A stretch of 64,000 bases of DNA from assembly GCF_021952865.1 (NCBI RefSeq), contig NZ_CP040792.1, positions 930,001 to 994,000 on the forward strand, given 5' to 3'. The translations under genes and the position numbers were made by a program. Below the pieces are notes generated by a model that saw nothing but the letters and a program-made list of their open reading frames with translations, was not told where the DNA came from and ran no database searches. Numbering within the stretch: the first letter of the stretch is position 1; each line of letters begins with the position of its first letter. This document shows positions 42,704-51,233 of this stretch, in pieces. Source of the stretch: Clavibacter californiensis. GTDB lineage: Bacteria; Actinomycetota; Actinomycetes; Actinomycetales; Microbacteriaceae.

Positions 42704-43941
42704 GCGGGATCGGCGCGTCCGCGCGCGACGGCGCGGTCGTCGAGCTCGACGGCGGGTCCGTCCGCGTCCACGGGCACCTGGGGCTGATGGCGGTGCCGGG
42801 CGGCGTGCGACCCATCCGGCTGCCCGAGGCCAGGTGGCGCGACTTCCCGCCGGCGGGCGAGCTGCTGCGGGCGCAGGTGTCGACGGCGGCCGGGGTGCGG
42901 ATCCGGTTCACGACCCGGGCAGACGAGGTGCGGCTGCGCGTGCGCTGCACGCGCATCCACTTCGACGAGCTGCCGGGGCCCCGCAACACGTTCGTCGCCG
43001 AGGTCGACGGCGTGGACCTGCCTCCGGTCGCCTCGCCCGTGGACGTCGTGCGCCGGGTCTCGTCGTCGGGCGACACGGCGGAGGAGACGGCGGTCGGGTC
43101 CGGGGATGCGTCCGTCGTCGTGCTCCGCGGGCTCGGGCGCGGGCCGTCGACCGTGACCGCATGGCTGCCGCAGGGCATGGTCGTCGACCTCGTCGGCATC
43201 GCCGCCGACGCGCCCGTCCGGGCCGCGGAGCCGCTCGGGCTGCCGCGCTGGATGCACCACGGCAGCTCCATCAGCCACTGCGTCGAGGCGCCCGATCCGA
43301 CCGGCGCGTGGCCCGTCGTCGCTGCCCGCGCGACGGGCCTCGACCTCGTGGACCTGGGCTTCGGCGGCCAGTGCATGCTCGACCCGTTCGTCGCGGACGC
43401 CATCGCCGCGGAGCCCGCCGACGTGATCTCGCTGAGCGTCGGCATCAACATCGTGGGCGCGCGGTCGATGGACCAGCGCACCTTCGTGCCCGCGCTGCAC
43501 GGCTTCCTCGACCGGGTGCGGCGCGGCCACCCGGACACCCCGATCGTGCTCGCGTCGTCGATCCTCTGGCCGGGCAGCGAGCAGGTGCCCGGGCCGCCCG
43601 GCGTGGAGTTCCGGGACGACGGATCCGTGCGCTGCTTCGCGGCGGGCGACCCCGCCGACGTGCCGCGCGGGGCGCTCACGCTCGCGGAGTCGCGCCGGCA
43701 CGTGGAGCACGTCGCGCGTGTGCGGCAGGACGCGGGCGAGCAGATCGCGCACCTCGACGGCCTGGAGCTCTACGGGCTAGACGACGTGGCGCGGTTCACG
43801 CTGCCGGACGGGCTGCATCCGGACGCGGAGCTCTACGCGGAGATGGGCGGGCGCTGGGTGGCACGGGTCTTCGCGGACGGCGGGCTGGTGCCGAGGGCGG
43901 GGCTCGGCGGCGGCGGGCGGCCAGCGGCGGGTCGCCCCTAG
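42700..43941 (+). CDS. SGNH/GDSL hydrolase with N-terminal beta domain
   Basis: The 413-residue protein has an N-terminal beta-rich domain (about residues 1-175), then an SGNH esterase domain: block I HHGSSISHC, block II around GGQCMLD, block III SLSVGINIV (Asn), and block V DGLHPD (Asp, His). It has no signal peptide, so it probably works inside the cell on an acetylated or acylated sugar. Start GTG 42700 overlaps the hydrolase stop. It is the last gene of the operon and shares CTAG with the opposing gene. Confidence 0.85.
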   Translation: MSGIGASARDGAVVELDGGSVRVHGHLGLMAVPGGVRPIRLPEARWRDFPPAGELLRAQVSTAAGVRIRFTTRADEVRLRVRCTRIHFDELPGPRNTFVAEVDGVDLPPVASPVDVVRRVSSSGDTAEETAVGSGDASVVVLRGLGRGPSTVTAWLPQGMVVDLVGIAADAPVRAAEPLGLPRWMHHGSSISHCVEAPDPTGAWPVVAARATGLDLVDLGFGGQCMLDPFVADAIAAEPADVISLSVGINIVGARSMDQRTFVPALHGFLDRVRRGHPDTPIVLASSILWPGSEQVPGPPGVEFRDDGSVRCFAAGDPADVPRGALTLAESRRHVEHVARVRQDAGEQIAHLDGLELYGLDDVARFTLPDGLHPDAELYAEMGGRWVARVFADGGLVPRAGLGGGGRPAAGRP

Positions 43942-44579
43942 CCGCGCACCGGAGCCGGCGACGCGTCCACCTGCGTCCGCCGACAGTGCAGCGCCGCCGC
44001 GGCGAGGAAGCCGACCGCGAGGACGATCTCGAGGGTCCAGTACACCGGGCTCGTGCTGGCGGCGACGACCGTGAGGCCGTAGATCCCCTCGGCGATGAGC
44101 ACGGCGCTGAGCACCGCGACGCCGGCGATCGTCCATCGGCGCGACGCGTGCCGCACGAGGCCGGCCGCGAGGCCGATGACCGGGCCGGCGACCAGGCCGA
44201 TCGGGATCCACATGGACGAGAAGGGGTCCGCGAGGAAGTACCCGCGCCACAGGCTGACGACGCCGTACGCCTCCACCATCGCGACGAAGGAGATCGCGCC
44301 GAGCACGGCGCCGAGGAGCGGGCGCGCGCGGGAGAGCCACACGGCGACGAAGGCGAGCATGCTCCAGCCGCCGGCCGAGTTGGCGAGCGAGCCCATCCAC
44401 TCCGGGAGGAAGCCCTGCGCGGGGCTGGTGAGGCCACCCACGACGAGGCTGAAGACGAGGACGACGACCGTGGCGCGCAGCCCGGCCCGCAGGATCGCAC
44501 GCGCGGGCCGCCGCGAGGACGAGGGGTAAGGGCGGGCGGCGACGGCGGTGCGGTCGGCGGACGCGTCGGGTCGGGTCAT
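43938..44579 (-). CDS. multi-spanning membrane protein (DUF6518-like)
   Basis: The 213-residue protein has about six hydrophobic segments. VVGGLTSPAQGFLPEWMGSLANSAGGWSMLAFVAVW, followed by PFSSMWIPIGLVAGPVIGLAAGLVR, matches my memory of the DUF6518 family, but I cannot confirm it. Function unknown. ATG 44579 is preceded by GAGGGTGAGG. Confidence 0.6.
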   Translation of the reverse strand: MTRPDASADRTAVAARPYPSSSRRPARAILRAGLRATVVVLVFSLVVGGLTSPAQGFLPEWMGSLANSAGGWSMLAFVAVWLSRARPLLGAVLGAISFVAMVEAYGVVSLWRGYFLADPFSSMWIPIGLVAGPVIGLAAGLVRHASRRWTIAGVAVLSAVLIAEGIYGLTVVAASTSPVYWTLEIVLAVGFLAAAALHCRRTQVDASPAPVRG

Positions 44580-44658
44580 GGCCTCACCCTCGCAGCGGTT
44601 GGGGGCCGGGTCGTCGGCCGAGCGGCCCATCCGCGTACGCACGGGGATGCAGAAGAGG

Positions 44659-44874
44659 TCAGCCGCGCAGCCGGGCCCCGTCGAGGATCCGCACGGCCGC
44701 GTCGGCAGGGACGGTCCACGTGATGGTCGCCGTCACGCGCGCGACGCTGTCGTCGGAGACGCTGGTGCTCGCGAAGTCGATCTGCACGTCGCGCACCTCC
44801 CGGCTGAGGACGGTCGCGGACTCGGCGGCGGCGATGATCGCGTCGTCGTCGTAGGGCAGGTTCGTGAGGGCCAT
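44659..44874 (-). CDS. small hypothetical protein
   Basis: The 71-residue protein begins MALTNLPYDDDAIIAAAESATVL and consists mainly of beta-strand-like segments (DSVARVTATITWTVPADAAV). It has no Cys and no membrane helix. ATG 44874 follows AAGGAC. It lies 77 bases downstream of the next gene on the same strand and may form a pair with it. No family recognised. Confidence 0.55.
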   Translation of the reverse strand: MALTNLPYDDDAIIAAAESATVLSREVRDVQIDFASTSVSDDSVARVTATITWTVPADAAVRILDGARLRG

Positions 44875-44951
44875 GGGCGTCCTTGGGGTGCGGGGCGGGC
44901 GTGGTCGGAGGGGCGCGGACGCGGACGCGCGGAGCGTCCCGGCGCGCGGCG

Positions 44952-45284
44952 TCAGTCGGCGGGCGGCTCGGCGTGCGTGGCCGTGCCGGGCGGCGGCTCC
45001 GGCACGAGGTGCAGCCCGGATCCGGTGTTCGCGCTGTCCATGAGCAGGTCCACCCAGGCGGGGTTGATGGCGGGCGGGCGGCTGCCCGAGAACCGGAAGT
45101 GCAGCGGGAGCTCGGGGGCGACCCACACGGTGCTGCGCCCGTCGCCCTCGGACGCCGGGTACTTCCACGAGAACGCGAAGCTCTCCCGGCGGCGGAGCTT
45201 GTTCAGCATGACGATCTGCAGGTGCGCGAGCGCGCGGTCGTCGATGGTGGTGCGGGTGGTGCTGTCGAAGATCAGCTGGCCCAC
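44952..45284 (-). CDS. Microbacteriaceae-type small protein (DUF7882-like)
   Basis: The 110-residue protein begins VGQLIFDSTTRTTIDDRALAHLQIVMLNKLRRRESFAFSW and contains STVWVAPELPLHFRFSGSRPPAINPAWVDLLMDSANTGSGLHLVPEP. This pattern is common in Microbacteriaceae and has sometimes been mislabelled as ATP-dependent ligase; I recall DUF7882. The function is unknown. I chose GTG 45284 because GGAGG lies just upstream. Confidence 0.7.
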   Translation of the reverse strand: MGQLIFDSTTRTTIDDRALAHLQIVMLNKLRRRESFAFSWKYPASEGDGRSTVWVAPELPLHFRFSGSRPPAINPAWVDLLMDSANTGSGLHLVPEPPPGTATHAEPPAD

Positions 45285-45469
45285 GCCTGCCCTCCTCCGT
45301 GTCCCGTCCTGGTGCCGGTCGAGGGCCAGGATCATCCGGATCCCTCGGCCTCGACGACTCGGCGACCCGCGGGTGAGGGCATCGAGTGGTGGTCAAGACA
45401 TTACGGCACCAGAGGAATAGCTGACCCGGGGGCGGAGAACCCGTCGCGCGGTGGATCACCCGGGGACGC

Positions 45470-46000
45470 CTACCGGGTGCGCGCGTCGAGCGCGGCCCGC
45501 GCCACCTGCCGCGGGGTGCGGTCGTCGGTCGCGATCACGGCCAGGTGGAGGTCGGCCTCCCGCAGTCGCGCGGCCAGGTCCGCGTGCCGGGCCAGGTGCC
45601 AGTGGCGCGCGGCCCGACGGTCGTCGTCGTACCGGGAGCGCAGGCGTGCCTCGACGACGGCGGGCGACGCGGTGAGGAGCACGCACCGCACGTCGATCCC
45701 GAGGGCATCGCGGTAGCGGTCGAGGTCGGCGCGCTCGGCGACCACACCGCTGACCACGAGCTGCCGCGGACCCGCCTCCTGGAAGAGCGCCCACGTGGCG
45801 GCCATGGCGCGCGCCTCGATGACGACGTTCTCCGGATCCCACGACGCGGGCGGCCACGACCGGTGGAACCAGTCGACGTCCATCAGGCTGAACGGCCGCC
45901 CGGCCTCGGCGAGGAGGTCGCCGATGTGGTCGAGCACGGCGCTCTTGCCGACGCCGTAGGTGCCGTTGAGGAGGAGGGCGGGTGGGCTCGCGTCAGCCAT
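45470..46000 (-). CDS. small P-loop nucleotide kinase-like ATPase
   Basis: The 176-residue protein starts ALLLNGTYGVGKSAVLDHIGDLL, a Walker A loop. It then has DVDWFHRSWPP and VLLTASPAVVEARLRSRYDDDR, a lid-like Arg-rich segment resembling shikimate/adenylate-type kinases. The substrate is unknown. Its ATG overlaps the stop of the upstream LCP gene by eight bases, so the two are co-translated. Confidence 0.75.
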   Translation of the reverse strand: MADASPPALLLNGTYGVGKSAVLDHIGDLLAEAGRPFSLMDVDWFHRSWPPASWDPENVVIEARAMAATWALFQEAGPRQLVVSGVVAERADLDRYRDALGIDVRCVLLTASPAVVEARLRSRYDDDRRAARHWHLARHADLAARLREADLHLAVIATDDRTPRQVARAALDARTR

Positions 46001-47228
46001 TGGAGCAGGTCTGCTCCGATGCCGTCTGCCCGGTGACGCCCTCGGGGAGCACGGCCGGGGCCGACGGATCCGCGGAGGGCGCGGCGCCCGCGTCGGGTGC
46101 CGGCGTGGTCGGCACTCCGGCCGCGGGCTCCGGCGCCGCGACGCCCTGGCCGGTGCTCCCCGGCGCGAGGGTGAAGTCGGCGTCGGCTGCGACGAGGCGG
46201 ATCATCTCGTCGCCCTTCGCGACGTCCTGCGCCACCCGCCCGCTCTCCAGCCGGGTGCTCGGGTACTGCACGAACGTGAACCGGTCGAGGGGGATGTCCT
46301 TGACCGTGAGGGCCAGCGACGCGATCGCGGCTGGGCTGTCGAGCGAGGTCGACAGCACCATGTTGTCGATCGCGGCGCGCGCGATCCCGTAGACCTTGGC
46401 CGGGTTCGTCAGCGTGTCCGTCGATGTGATGGTGCGGAGCAGGGCGCTGAGGAACACCTGCTGATTGCTGATGCGGGAGATGTCGCTCTGGTCGCCCACC
46501 CCGTAACGGGTGCGGAGGAACTGGACGGCTTCGCGCCCCTGGAGCGGGTGGATCCCGGGCTGCAGGTCGAGGTCCGTCTTGCGGTCGCGCAGGCGGTTGG
46601 CGATGCAGACCGGTACCCCGCCCACCGCGTTCGACATCTCGACGACCCCGTTGAACTGGATCAGGCCGCCGTACGGCACCTCGAGGCCCGTGATGGCCTC
46701 GACGGCCCGCACGACGCAGGGCAGTCCGCCGCGCTTGAGGGCCACGTTGATCAGCACGCCCGAGGACGCGGGCTCCTCTGAGCCGTCCGGACGGCTGCAG
46801 GCGGGCATGTCGACGAGCATGTCGCGCGGGAAGGAGACGACGGTCGCGCGCGTGTGGTCCTCGCTGATGTGCATCAACATCGTGACGTCGTTGAGGTTGC
46901 CGGTGTTCACGGTGGGATCGGTGCCGTAGCCGTCGCCTTGGCCCTCGCGGGTGTCGCCGCCGACCAGCAGGATGTTGGCACCCCCGTCGATCGCGCCGAT
47001 GGAGGGCGGCGCTGCCTTCCCGTCCCCGATGTCCACGGCGTTCGCCTGCACGGTGCGCGCCAGGTCCCAGGCGGCGAACGCGGCGACGGATCCGGTGCTC
47101 GCGATCACCACGGCCGTCACCGCGGCCATGGCCTTCACCGCGGTGCGCACGGCGCTGGGCCTCCGCAGCCGGCCGTGCCGGGCGATGCCGGGCGTGAGGC
47201 GCCGGTCGGGTCGCGTCTCGTCGGACAT
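45993..47228 (-). CDS. LytR-CpsA-Psr (LCP) family cell-wall ligase, second copy
   Basis: The 411-residue type II membrane protein has a helix AAVTAVVIASTGSVAAFAAW, and LCP blocks GGDTREGQGDGYGTD, SFPRDMLVDMPAC and LQGREAVQFLRTRYGVGDQSDISRISNQQ. It closely parallels the copy at 9661 (shared EMSNAVGGVPVC and SRISNQQVFLSALL segments, same Cys-ending tail). ATG 47228 follows GAGGAG. It probably attaches a surface glycopolymer to peptidoglycan. Confidence 0.92.
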   Translation of the reverse strand: MSDETRPDRRLTPGIARHGRLRRPSAVRTAVKAMAAVTAVVIASTGSVAAFAAWDLARTVQANAVDIGDGKAAPPSIGAIDGGANILLVGGDTREGQGDGYGTDPTVNTGNLNDVTMLMHISEDHTRATVVSFPRDMLVDMPACSRPDGSEEPASSGVLINVALKRGGLPCVVRAVEAITGLEVPYGGLIQFNGVVEMSNAVGGVPVCIANRLRDRKTDLDLQPGIHPLQGREAVQFLRTRYGVGDQSDISRISNQQVFLSALLRTITSTDTLTNPAKVYGIARAAIDNMVLSTSLDSPAAIASLALTVKDIPLDRFTFVQYPSTRLESGRVAQDVAKGDEMIRLVAADADFTLAPGSTGQGVAAPEPAAGVPTTPAPDAGAAPSADPSAPAVLPEGVTGQTASEQTCSNG

Positions 47229-47360
47229 GCGGGCTCCTCGGCATGGGGCTGGTGCCGTCCGGGTCGGATCGGCGGTGCCTGCCACGCTACGGACGTGGCG
47301 GCGCGAGCGGTTCCCCCGAGCGATGTAGATCCGCACCCCAGAACCGGGGCCGCCGACGCG

Positions 47361-47397
47361 GGACGGCCCGACCCCCTGCGCGGGGATCGGGCCGTCC
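47361..47397 (-). terminator. hairpin after aspS
   Basis: GGACGGCCCGACCCC pairs with GGGG-A-TCGGGCCGTCC (one bulged A), 18 bases beyond the aspS stop. It also separates aspS from the LCP gene on the same strand. Confidence 0.78.
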
Positions 47398-47414
47398 GGT
47401 GAAGCGAGCGGGAC

Positions 47415-48725
47415 CTACGGGGCGAGGCGGTTCGGCCCGCGGAACAGGTACGTGACCTCGCGCAGGTTCGACTGGTGCAGCAGCAGCATCAGCACGCGGT
47501 TGAGGCCCATGCCGAAGCCGCCGTGCGGGGGCACGCCGTACCGGAAGAAGTCGAGGTACGAACCGAGCTCCTCGGGGTCGAGGCCCTTCTCGCGGGCCTG
47601 CGCCTCGAGCACGTCGACGCGGTGCTCGCGCTGCGCTCCGGTGGTGATCTCGACGCCGTTCCAGATGAGGTCGTAGCTGTTCGTGATCGTCGGGTCCTCG
47701 GCGTTGCGCATGTGGTAGAACGGCCGGATCGTCGACGGGTAGTCGGTGAGGAACACGAACTCGTGGCCGAACTCCTCCATGACGTGCGCCGCGATCTGGC
47801 GCTCGCCCTCGGGGTCGAGGTCGTCGTCGGCGCGGTCGATCACGTGGCCGCGCTTCGCGACGATGTCCTTGGCCTCGAGCAGGGGGATCCGCGGGAACGG
47901 GATGCTCGGCACGGTCACCTCCACGTCGAACAGCTCGCGGATCTCGTCGCCGTGCTTCTCCTTCACCGCGGTGAGCGCGGCGACGATGAGCTCCTCCTGG
48001 AGGCGGGCGACGTCCTCGTGGCTCTCGATCCAGCTGATCTCCGCGTCCACCGAGGTGAACTCGGTCGCGTGGCGCGAGGTGAAGGACGGGTCGGCGCGGA
48101 ACGCCGGGCCGACCTCGAACATCTTGCCGAAGCCGGCGGACTGCGCCATCTGCTTGAAGAACTGCGGGCTCTGCGCGAGGTACGCGACGCCGTCGAAGTA
48201 GTCGACCTTGAACAGCTCGGCGTTCGACTCGGAGGGCGTAGCCATGAGCTTGGGCGAGAAGACCTCGATGAAGTCGTGCTCGACCCAGTAGGTGCGCAGC
48301 GCGTGGACCAGCGTGGTCTGCACGCGGAAGATGAGCGCGTTGCGAGGGGCGCGCAGGTCGATGAAGCGCCAGTCGAGGCGCTTGTCGATGGAGGAGTCGG
48401 CGGCGATGGGCGTCTCGGGGATGGCCGCGGCCGCGACCTCGATGCCGGACAGGCCGATCTCCAGCCCGCCGAGCTTCACGCGCTCGTCGTGCTTGAGCGT
48501 GCCCGTCGCGGTGAGGAAGGTGCCGGCCGCGAGGCCGGAGATGGTGTCCGCCGTCGCGTCCTCGTCGCCCTGGCGCTTGTAGGTGAGCTGCACCGCGCCC
48601 GACTCGTCGCGGAGGATGACGAACTGGATCTTCTTCTGATCCCGGACGGTCTCGACCCAGCCGGAGACGGCCACGTCCCCGTCGTCGAGGGCGGCCAGGT
48701 TCTTGATGAGAGTTCGGGTGGTCAC
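47415..48725 (-). CDS. aspS: aspartyl-tRNA synthetase, short archaeal type
   Basis: The 436-residue class IIb synthetase has an N-terminal OB-fold (VAVSGWVETVRDQKKIQFVILRDESGAVQLTYKR), motif 2 FRADPSFTSRHATEFTSVDAE, and motif 3 GGFGMGLNRVLMLLL. It lacks the roughly 100-residue GAD insertion of normal bacterial AspRS and so belongs to the archaeal/eukaryotic AspRS class. Such enzymes are often non-discriminating and feed Asp-tRNA-Asn to GatCAB. Start GTG 48725. Confidence 0.93.
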   Translation of the reverse strand: MTTRTLIKNLAALDDGDVAVSGWVETVRDQKKIQFVILRDESGAVQLTYKRQGDEDATADTISGLAAGTFLTATGTLKHDERVKLGGLEIGLSGIEVAAAAIPETPIAADSSIDKRLDWRFIDLRAPRNALIFRVQTTLVHALRTYWVEHDFIEVFSPKLMATPSESNAELFKVDYFDGVAYLAQSPQFFKQMAQSAGFGKMFEVGPAFRADPSFTSRHATEFTSVDAEISWIESHEDVARLQEELIVAALTAVKEKHGDEIRELFDVEVTVPSIPFPRIPLLEAKDIVAKRGHVIDRADDDLDPEGERQIAAHVMEEFGHEFVFLTDYPSTIRPFYHMRNAEDPTITNSYDLIWNGVEITTGAQREHRVDVLEAQAREKGLDPEELGSYLDFFRYGVPPHGGFGMGLNRVLMLLLHQSNLREVTYLFRGPNRLAP

Positions 48726-48837
48726 GGTCGTCGAGTCTATCCGCGCCGCTGTCGGACCGGTCGCCCCGCGGGCCGCCTAGCCTGGTGGGGACGGCCCCGC
48801 GGCGAGCGGTGGCCGCGCCCGGTGCAGGGGAGACGCC

Positions 48838-49650
48838 ATGCAGATCGACCTCAACAGCGACCTGGCCGAGTCCTTCGGCCGGTGGACCCTCGGCGACGAC
48901 GACGCGATGCTCGACGTCGTCTCGAGCGCCAACGTGGCGTGCGGCTTCCACGCGGGGGATCCGCTCGTCATGCTGCACGCGCTCGAGCGCGCGGCCAGGA
49001 ACGGCGTGGCCGTCGGCGCGCACGTCGCGTACCGCGACCTCGCGGGCTTCGGCCGCCGCGACCTCGACGCCTCGCCCGCCGAGCTCACGGGCGACGTGCT
49101 CTACCAGCTGGCGGCGATCAGCGGCATGGCCCGCACGGTCGGCGCGCGGGTCTCCTACATCAAGCCGCACGGCGCCCTCTACAACCGCATCGCCCACGAT
49201 CCCGTTCAGGCGCAGGCCGTGGTGGACGCGGTCGTGGCGCTGGAGCCGACGCTCCCCGTGCTCGGGCTGCCGGGCTCCGAGATCCTCCGGCTGGCCGCGG
49301 CGGCGGGACTGCCCACGCGCGTCGAGGCGTTCACCGACCGCGCCTACACGCCCGAGGGCGCGCTCGTGTCGCGGCGGCAGGAGGGCGCGGTGATCCACGA
49401 CCCGACCGAGGTGGCGGCCCGCTCCGTCCGCATGGCAACGGAGGGCACGGTCGTCGCGATCGATGGATCCGTCGTGCGGCTCGACCCCGACTCCCTCTGC
49501 CTGCACAGCGACACCCCCGGCGCCGTGGGGCTGGCGCGCGCGGTGCGCGACGCGCTCGAGGCGGCGGGCGTGGAGATCAGGCCGGTGCCGGATGCGGCTC
49601 CCTCGTCGGAGCACCGCGCCCTCCCGGCCCGCGACCGGCGCGCCCTGTGA
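48838..49650 (+). CDS. pxpA: 5-oxoprolinase subunit A (LamB/YcsF family)
   Basis: The 270-residue protein begins MQIDLNSDLAESFGRW and has NVACGFHAGDPLVM, SYIKPHGALYNRIAHD and AFTDRAYTPEGALVSR, the LamB/YcsF signatures. With PxpB and PxpC it hydrolyses 5-oxoproline, a damage product of glutamine, to glutamate using ATP. ATG 48838 follows GGGGAG. It is the first gene of a tightly overlapping three-gene operon. Confidence 0.95.
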   Translation: MQIDLNSDLAESFGRWTLGDDDAMLDVVSSANVACGFHAGDPLVMLHALERAARNGVAVGAHVAYRDLAGFGRRDLDASPAELTGDVLYQLAAISGMARTVGARVSYIKPHGALYNRIAHDPVQAQAVVDAVVALEPTLPVLGLPGSEILRLAAAAGLPTRVEAFTDRAYTPEGALVSRRQEGAVIHDPTEVAARSVRMATEGTVVAIDGSVVRLDPDSLCLHSDTPGAVGLARAVRDALEAAGVEIRPVPDAAPSSEHRALPARDRRAL

Positions 49651-50267
49651 CCCTCCGGCTCCTGCCGTGCGGCGACGCCGCCGTCATGCTCGACCTCGAC
49701 TCCCTCGACGAGGTCCTGCGCCTGCAGCCCGTGCTCGACGCGACCCGGCCCCGCGGCGTCGTCGACATCGTGCCGGGCGCGCGCAGCATCCTCGTCACGC
49801 TGGATCCGCGCGTGCTGCCGCTCGCCGCCGCTCGCTCCTGGGCGCTCGCCGCCCGACCCGCCGACGAGGCCGGCTCCCGGGGTGGCGCGCCCGTCGAGAT
49901 CGACGTGGTCTACGACGGCGAGGACCTGGCCGACGTCGCCGGGCTCCTCGGCATCGGGATCCGCGAGGTGGTCGAGCGGCACACGTCCGGCACATGGACG
50001 GTCGCGTTCGGCGGCTTCGCGCCCGGCTTCGGCTACCTCGCGGGCGTCCCCGGCCTCGAGGTGCCGCGCCGCACGTCGCCGCGCCCGCGCGTCCCGGCCG
50101 GCGCCGTCGCGCTCGCGGGCGAGTTCAGCGGGATCTACCCGCGCGTCTCGCCGGGCGGCTGGCAGCTCATCGGCACGACGCGGGCGGTGCTGTGGGATCC
50201 GGAGCGCGAGCCGGCGGCGCTCCTGCAGCCCGGATCCGCCGTGCGCTTCCGTGAGGTCGACGCGTGA
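49647..50267 (+). CDS. pxpB: 5-oxoprolinase subunit B
   Basis: The 206-residue protein has the KipI/PxpB signature: LLPCGDAAVML at the start, then VERHTSGTWTVAFGGFAPGFGYLAGVPGLEVPRR and GEFSGIYPRVSPGGWQLIGTT. It should phosphorylate the substrate together with PxpC. GTG 49647 overlaps the pxpA stop by GTGA. Confidence 0.94.
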   Translation: MTLRLLPCGDAAVMLDLDSLDEVLRLQPVLDATRPRGVVDIVPGARSILVTLDPRVLPLAAARSWALAARPADEAGSRGGAPVEIDVVYDGEDLADVAGLLGIGIREVVERHTSGTWTVAFGGFAPGFGYLAGVPGLEVPRRTSPRPRVPAGAVALAGEFSGIYPRVSPGGWQLIGTTRAVLWDPEREPAALLQPGSAVRFREVDA

Positions 50268-51181
50268 GCGACGCGGCCGCCCCTCGCCGCGGTCGCCGGG
50301 CCGTGGCGACCTCAGCGGCCGGCCTCGTGGTCGAGCGCACCGGCCCGCTCATGCTCGTCCAGGACGCGGGCCGGCCCGGCCACGGCGGCATCGGCGTCTC
50401 GCCGTCCGGCGCCCTGGATCAACGCGCCCTCGCCGACGCGAACCTCCTCGTCGGCAACGACCCGGGCACGGCGGGCCTCGAGATCGTGCTAGGCGGCGCG
50501 GTGCTCCGCGCGACGGCCGCCGTGTGGGTCGCCGTGACGGGCGCGGTCGGACCGCTCGTGCGCACGGCGGGCCGGGGGTCGCGGCCCGCGCCGTACGCCG
50601 CGGCCGTGCTGCTCGACGCCGGCGACGCGCTCGAGATCGGCGCGGCCGTCGCCGGGATCCGCTGGTACGTCGCGGTGCGCGGCGGGATCGACGTCGCGCC
50701 CGTGCTCGGCTCGCGCGCCACCGACCTGCTCTCCCGCGTGGGACCCGCGCCCGTGGCGGTCGGCGACGTGCTGCCCGTCGGATCCGCGCGCGCCCGGCCC
50801 GTGCCGCCCGTCGACTCGCTCGCCGTGTCCGCGCCCGCGGACGGCGAGGTGCTCCTCCGTGCGACGCCCGGACCGCGCCTCGACTGGTTCGTCGACGGAT
50901 CCTGGGCCTCGCTCCTCGACCGCGCGTGGGAGGTGACCGCCGAGGCCGACCGCGTGGGCGTCCGCCTCGACGGCGAGCCGCTCGAGCGGCGGATCCCCGG
51001 CGAGCTCCCCAGCGAGGGCGTCGTCACGGGCGCGCTCCAGGTGCCGCCGTCGGGCCGGCCGATCCTGTTCCTCGCCGACCACCCGATGACGGGCGGCTAC
51101 CCGGTGATCGGCGTGGTCGCGCGCGACGACGTCCGCCTGGCGGCGCAGCTGCGCCCCGGCCAGCGCATCCGCTTCGTGTGA
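50264..51181 (+). CDS. pxpC: 5-oxoprolinase subunit C
   Basis: The 305-residue PxpC/KipA protein has LMLVQDAGRPGHGGIGVSPSGALDQRALADANLLVGN, GIRWYVAVRGGIDV and HPMTGGYPVIGVVARDD, all typical. It forms the active complex with PxpA and PxpB. GTG 50264 overlaps the pxpB stop. The stop (TGA 51179-51181) closes the operon, and the next gene is convergent. Confidence 0.94.
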   Translation: MSDAAAPRRGRRAVATSAAGLVVERTGPLMLVQDAGRPGHGGIGVSPSGALDQRALADANLLVGNDPGTAGLEIVLGGAVLRATAAVWVAVTGAVGPLVRTAGRGSRPAPYAAAVLLDAGDALEIGAAVAGIRWYVAVRGGIDVAPVLGSRATDLLSRVGPAPVAVGDVLPVGSARARPVPPVDSLAVSAPADGEVLLRATPGPRLDWFVDGSWASLLDRAWEVTAEADRVGVRLDGEPLERRIPGELPSEGVVTGALQVPPSGRPILFLADHPMTGGYPVIGVVARDDVRLAAQLRPGQRIRFV

Positions 51182-51233
51182 GCGGACGCGCCGAACGGGG
51201 CGCGGGACGTGCGGCAGGCCGGCCGCACGTGGA

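Noticed and set aside
47475-49646. Long plus-strand frame upstream of pxpB
   Set aside because: It runs antisense to aspS and out of frame with pxpA; pxpB starts at the GTG overlapping the pxpA stop.
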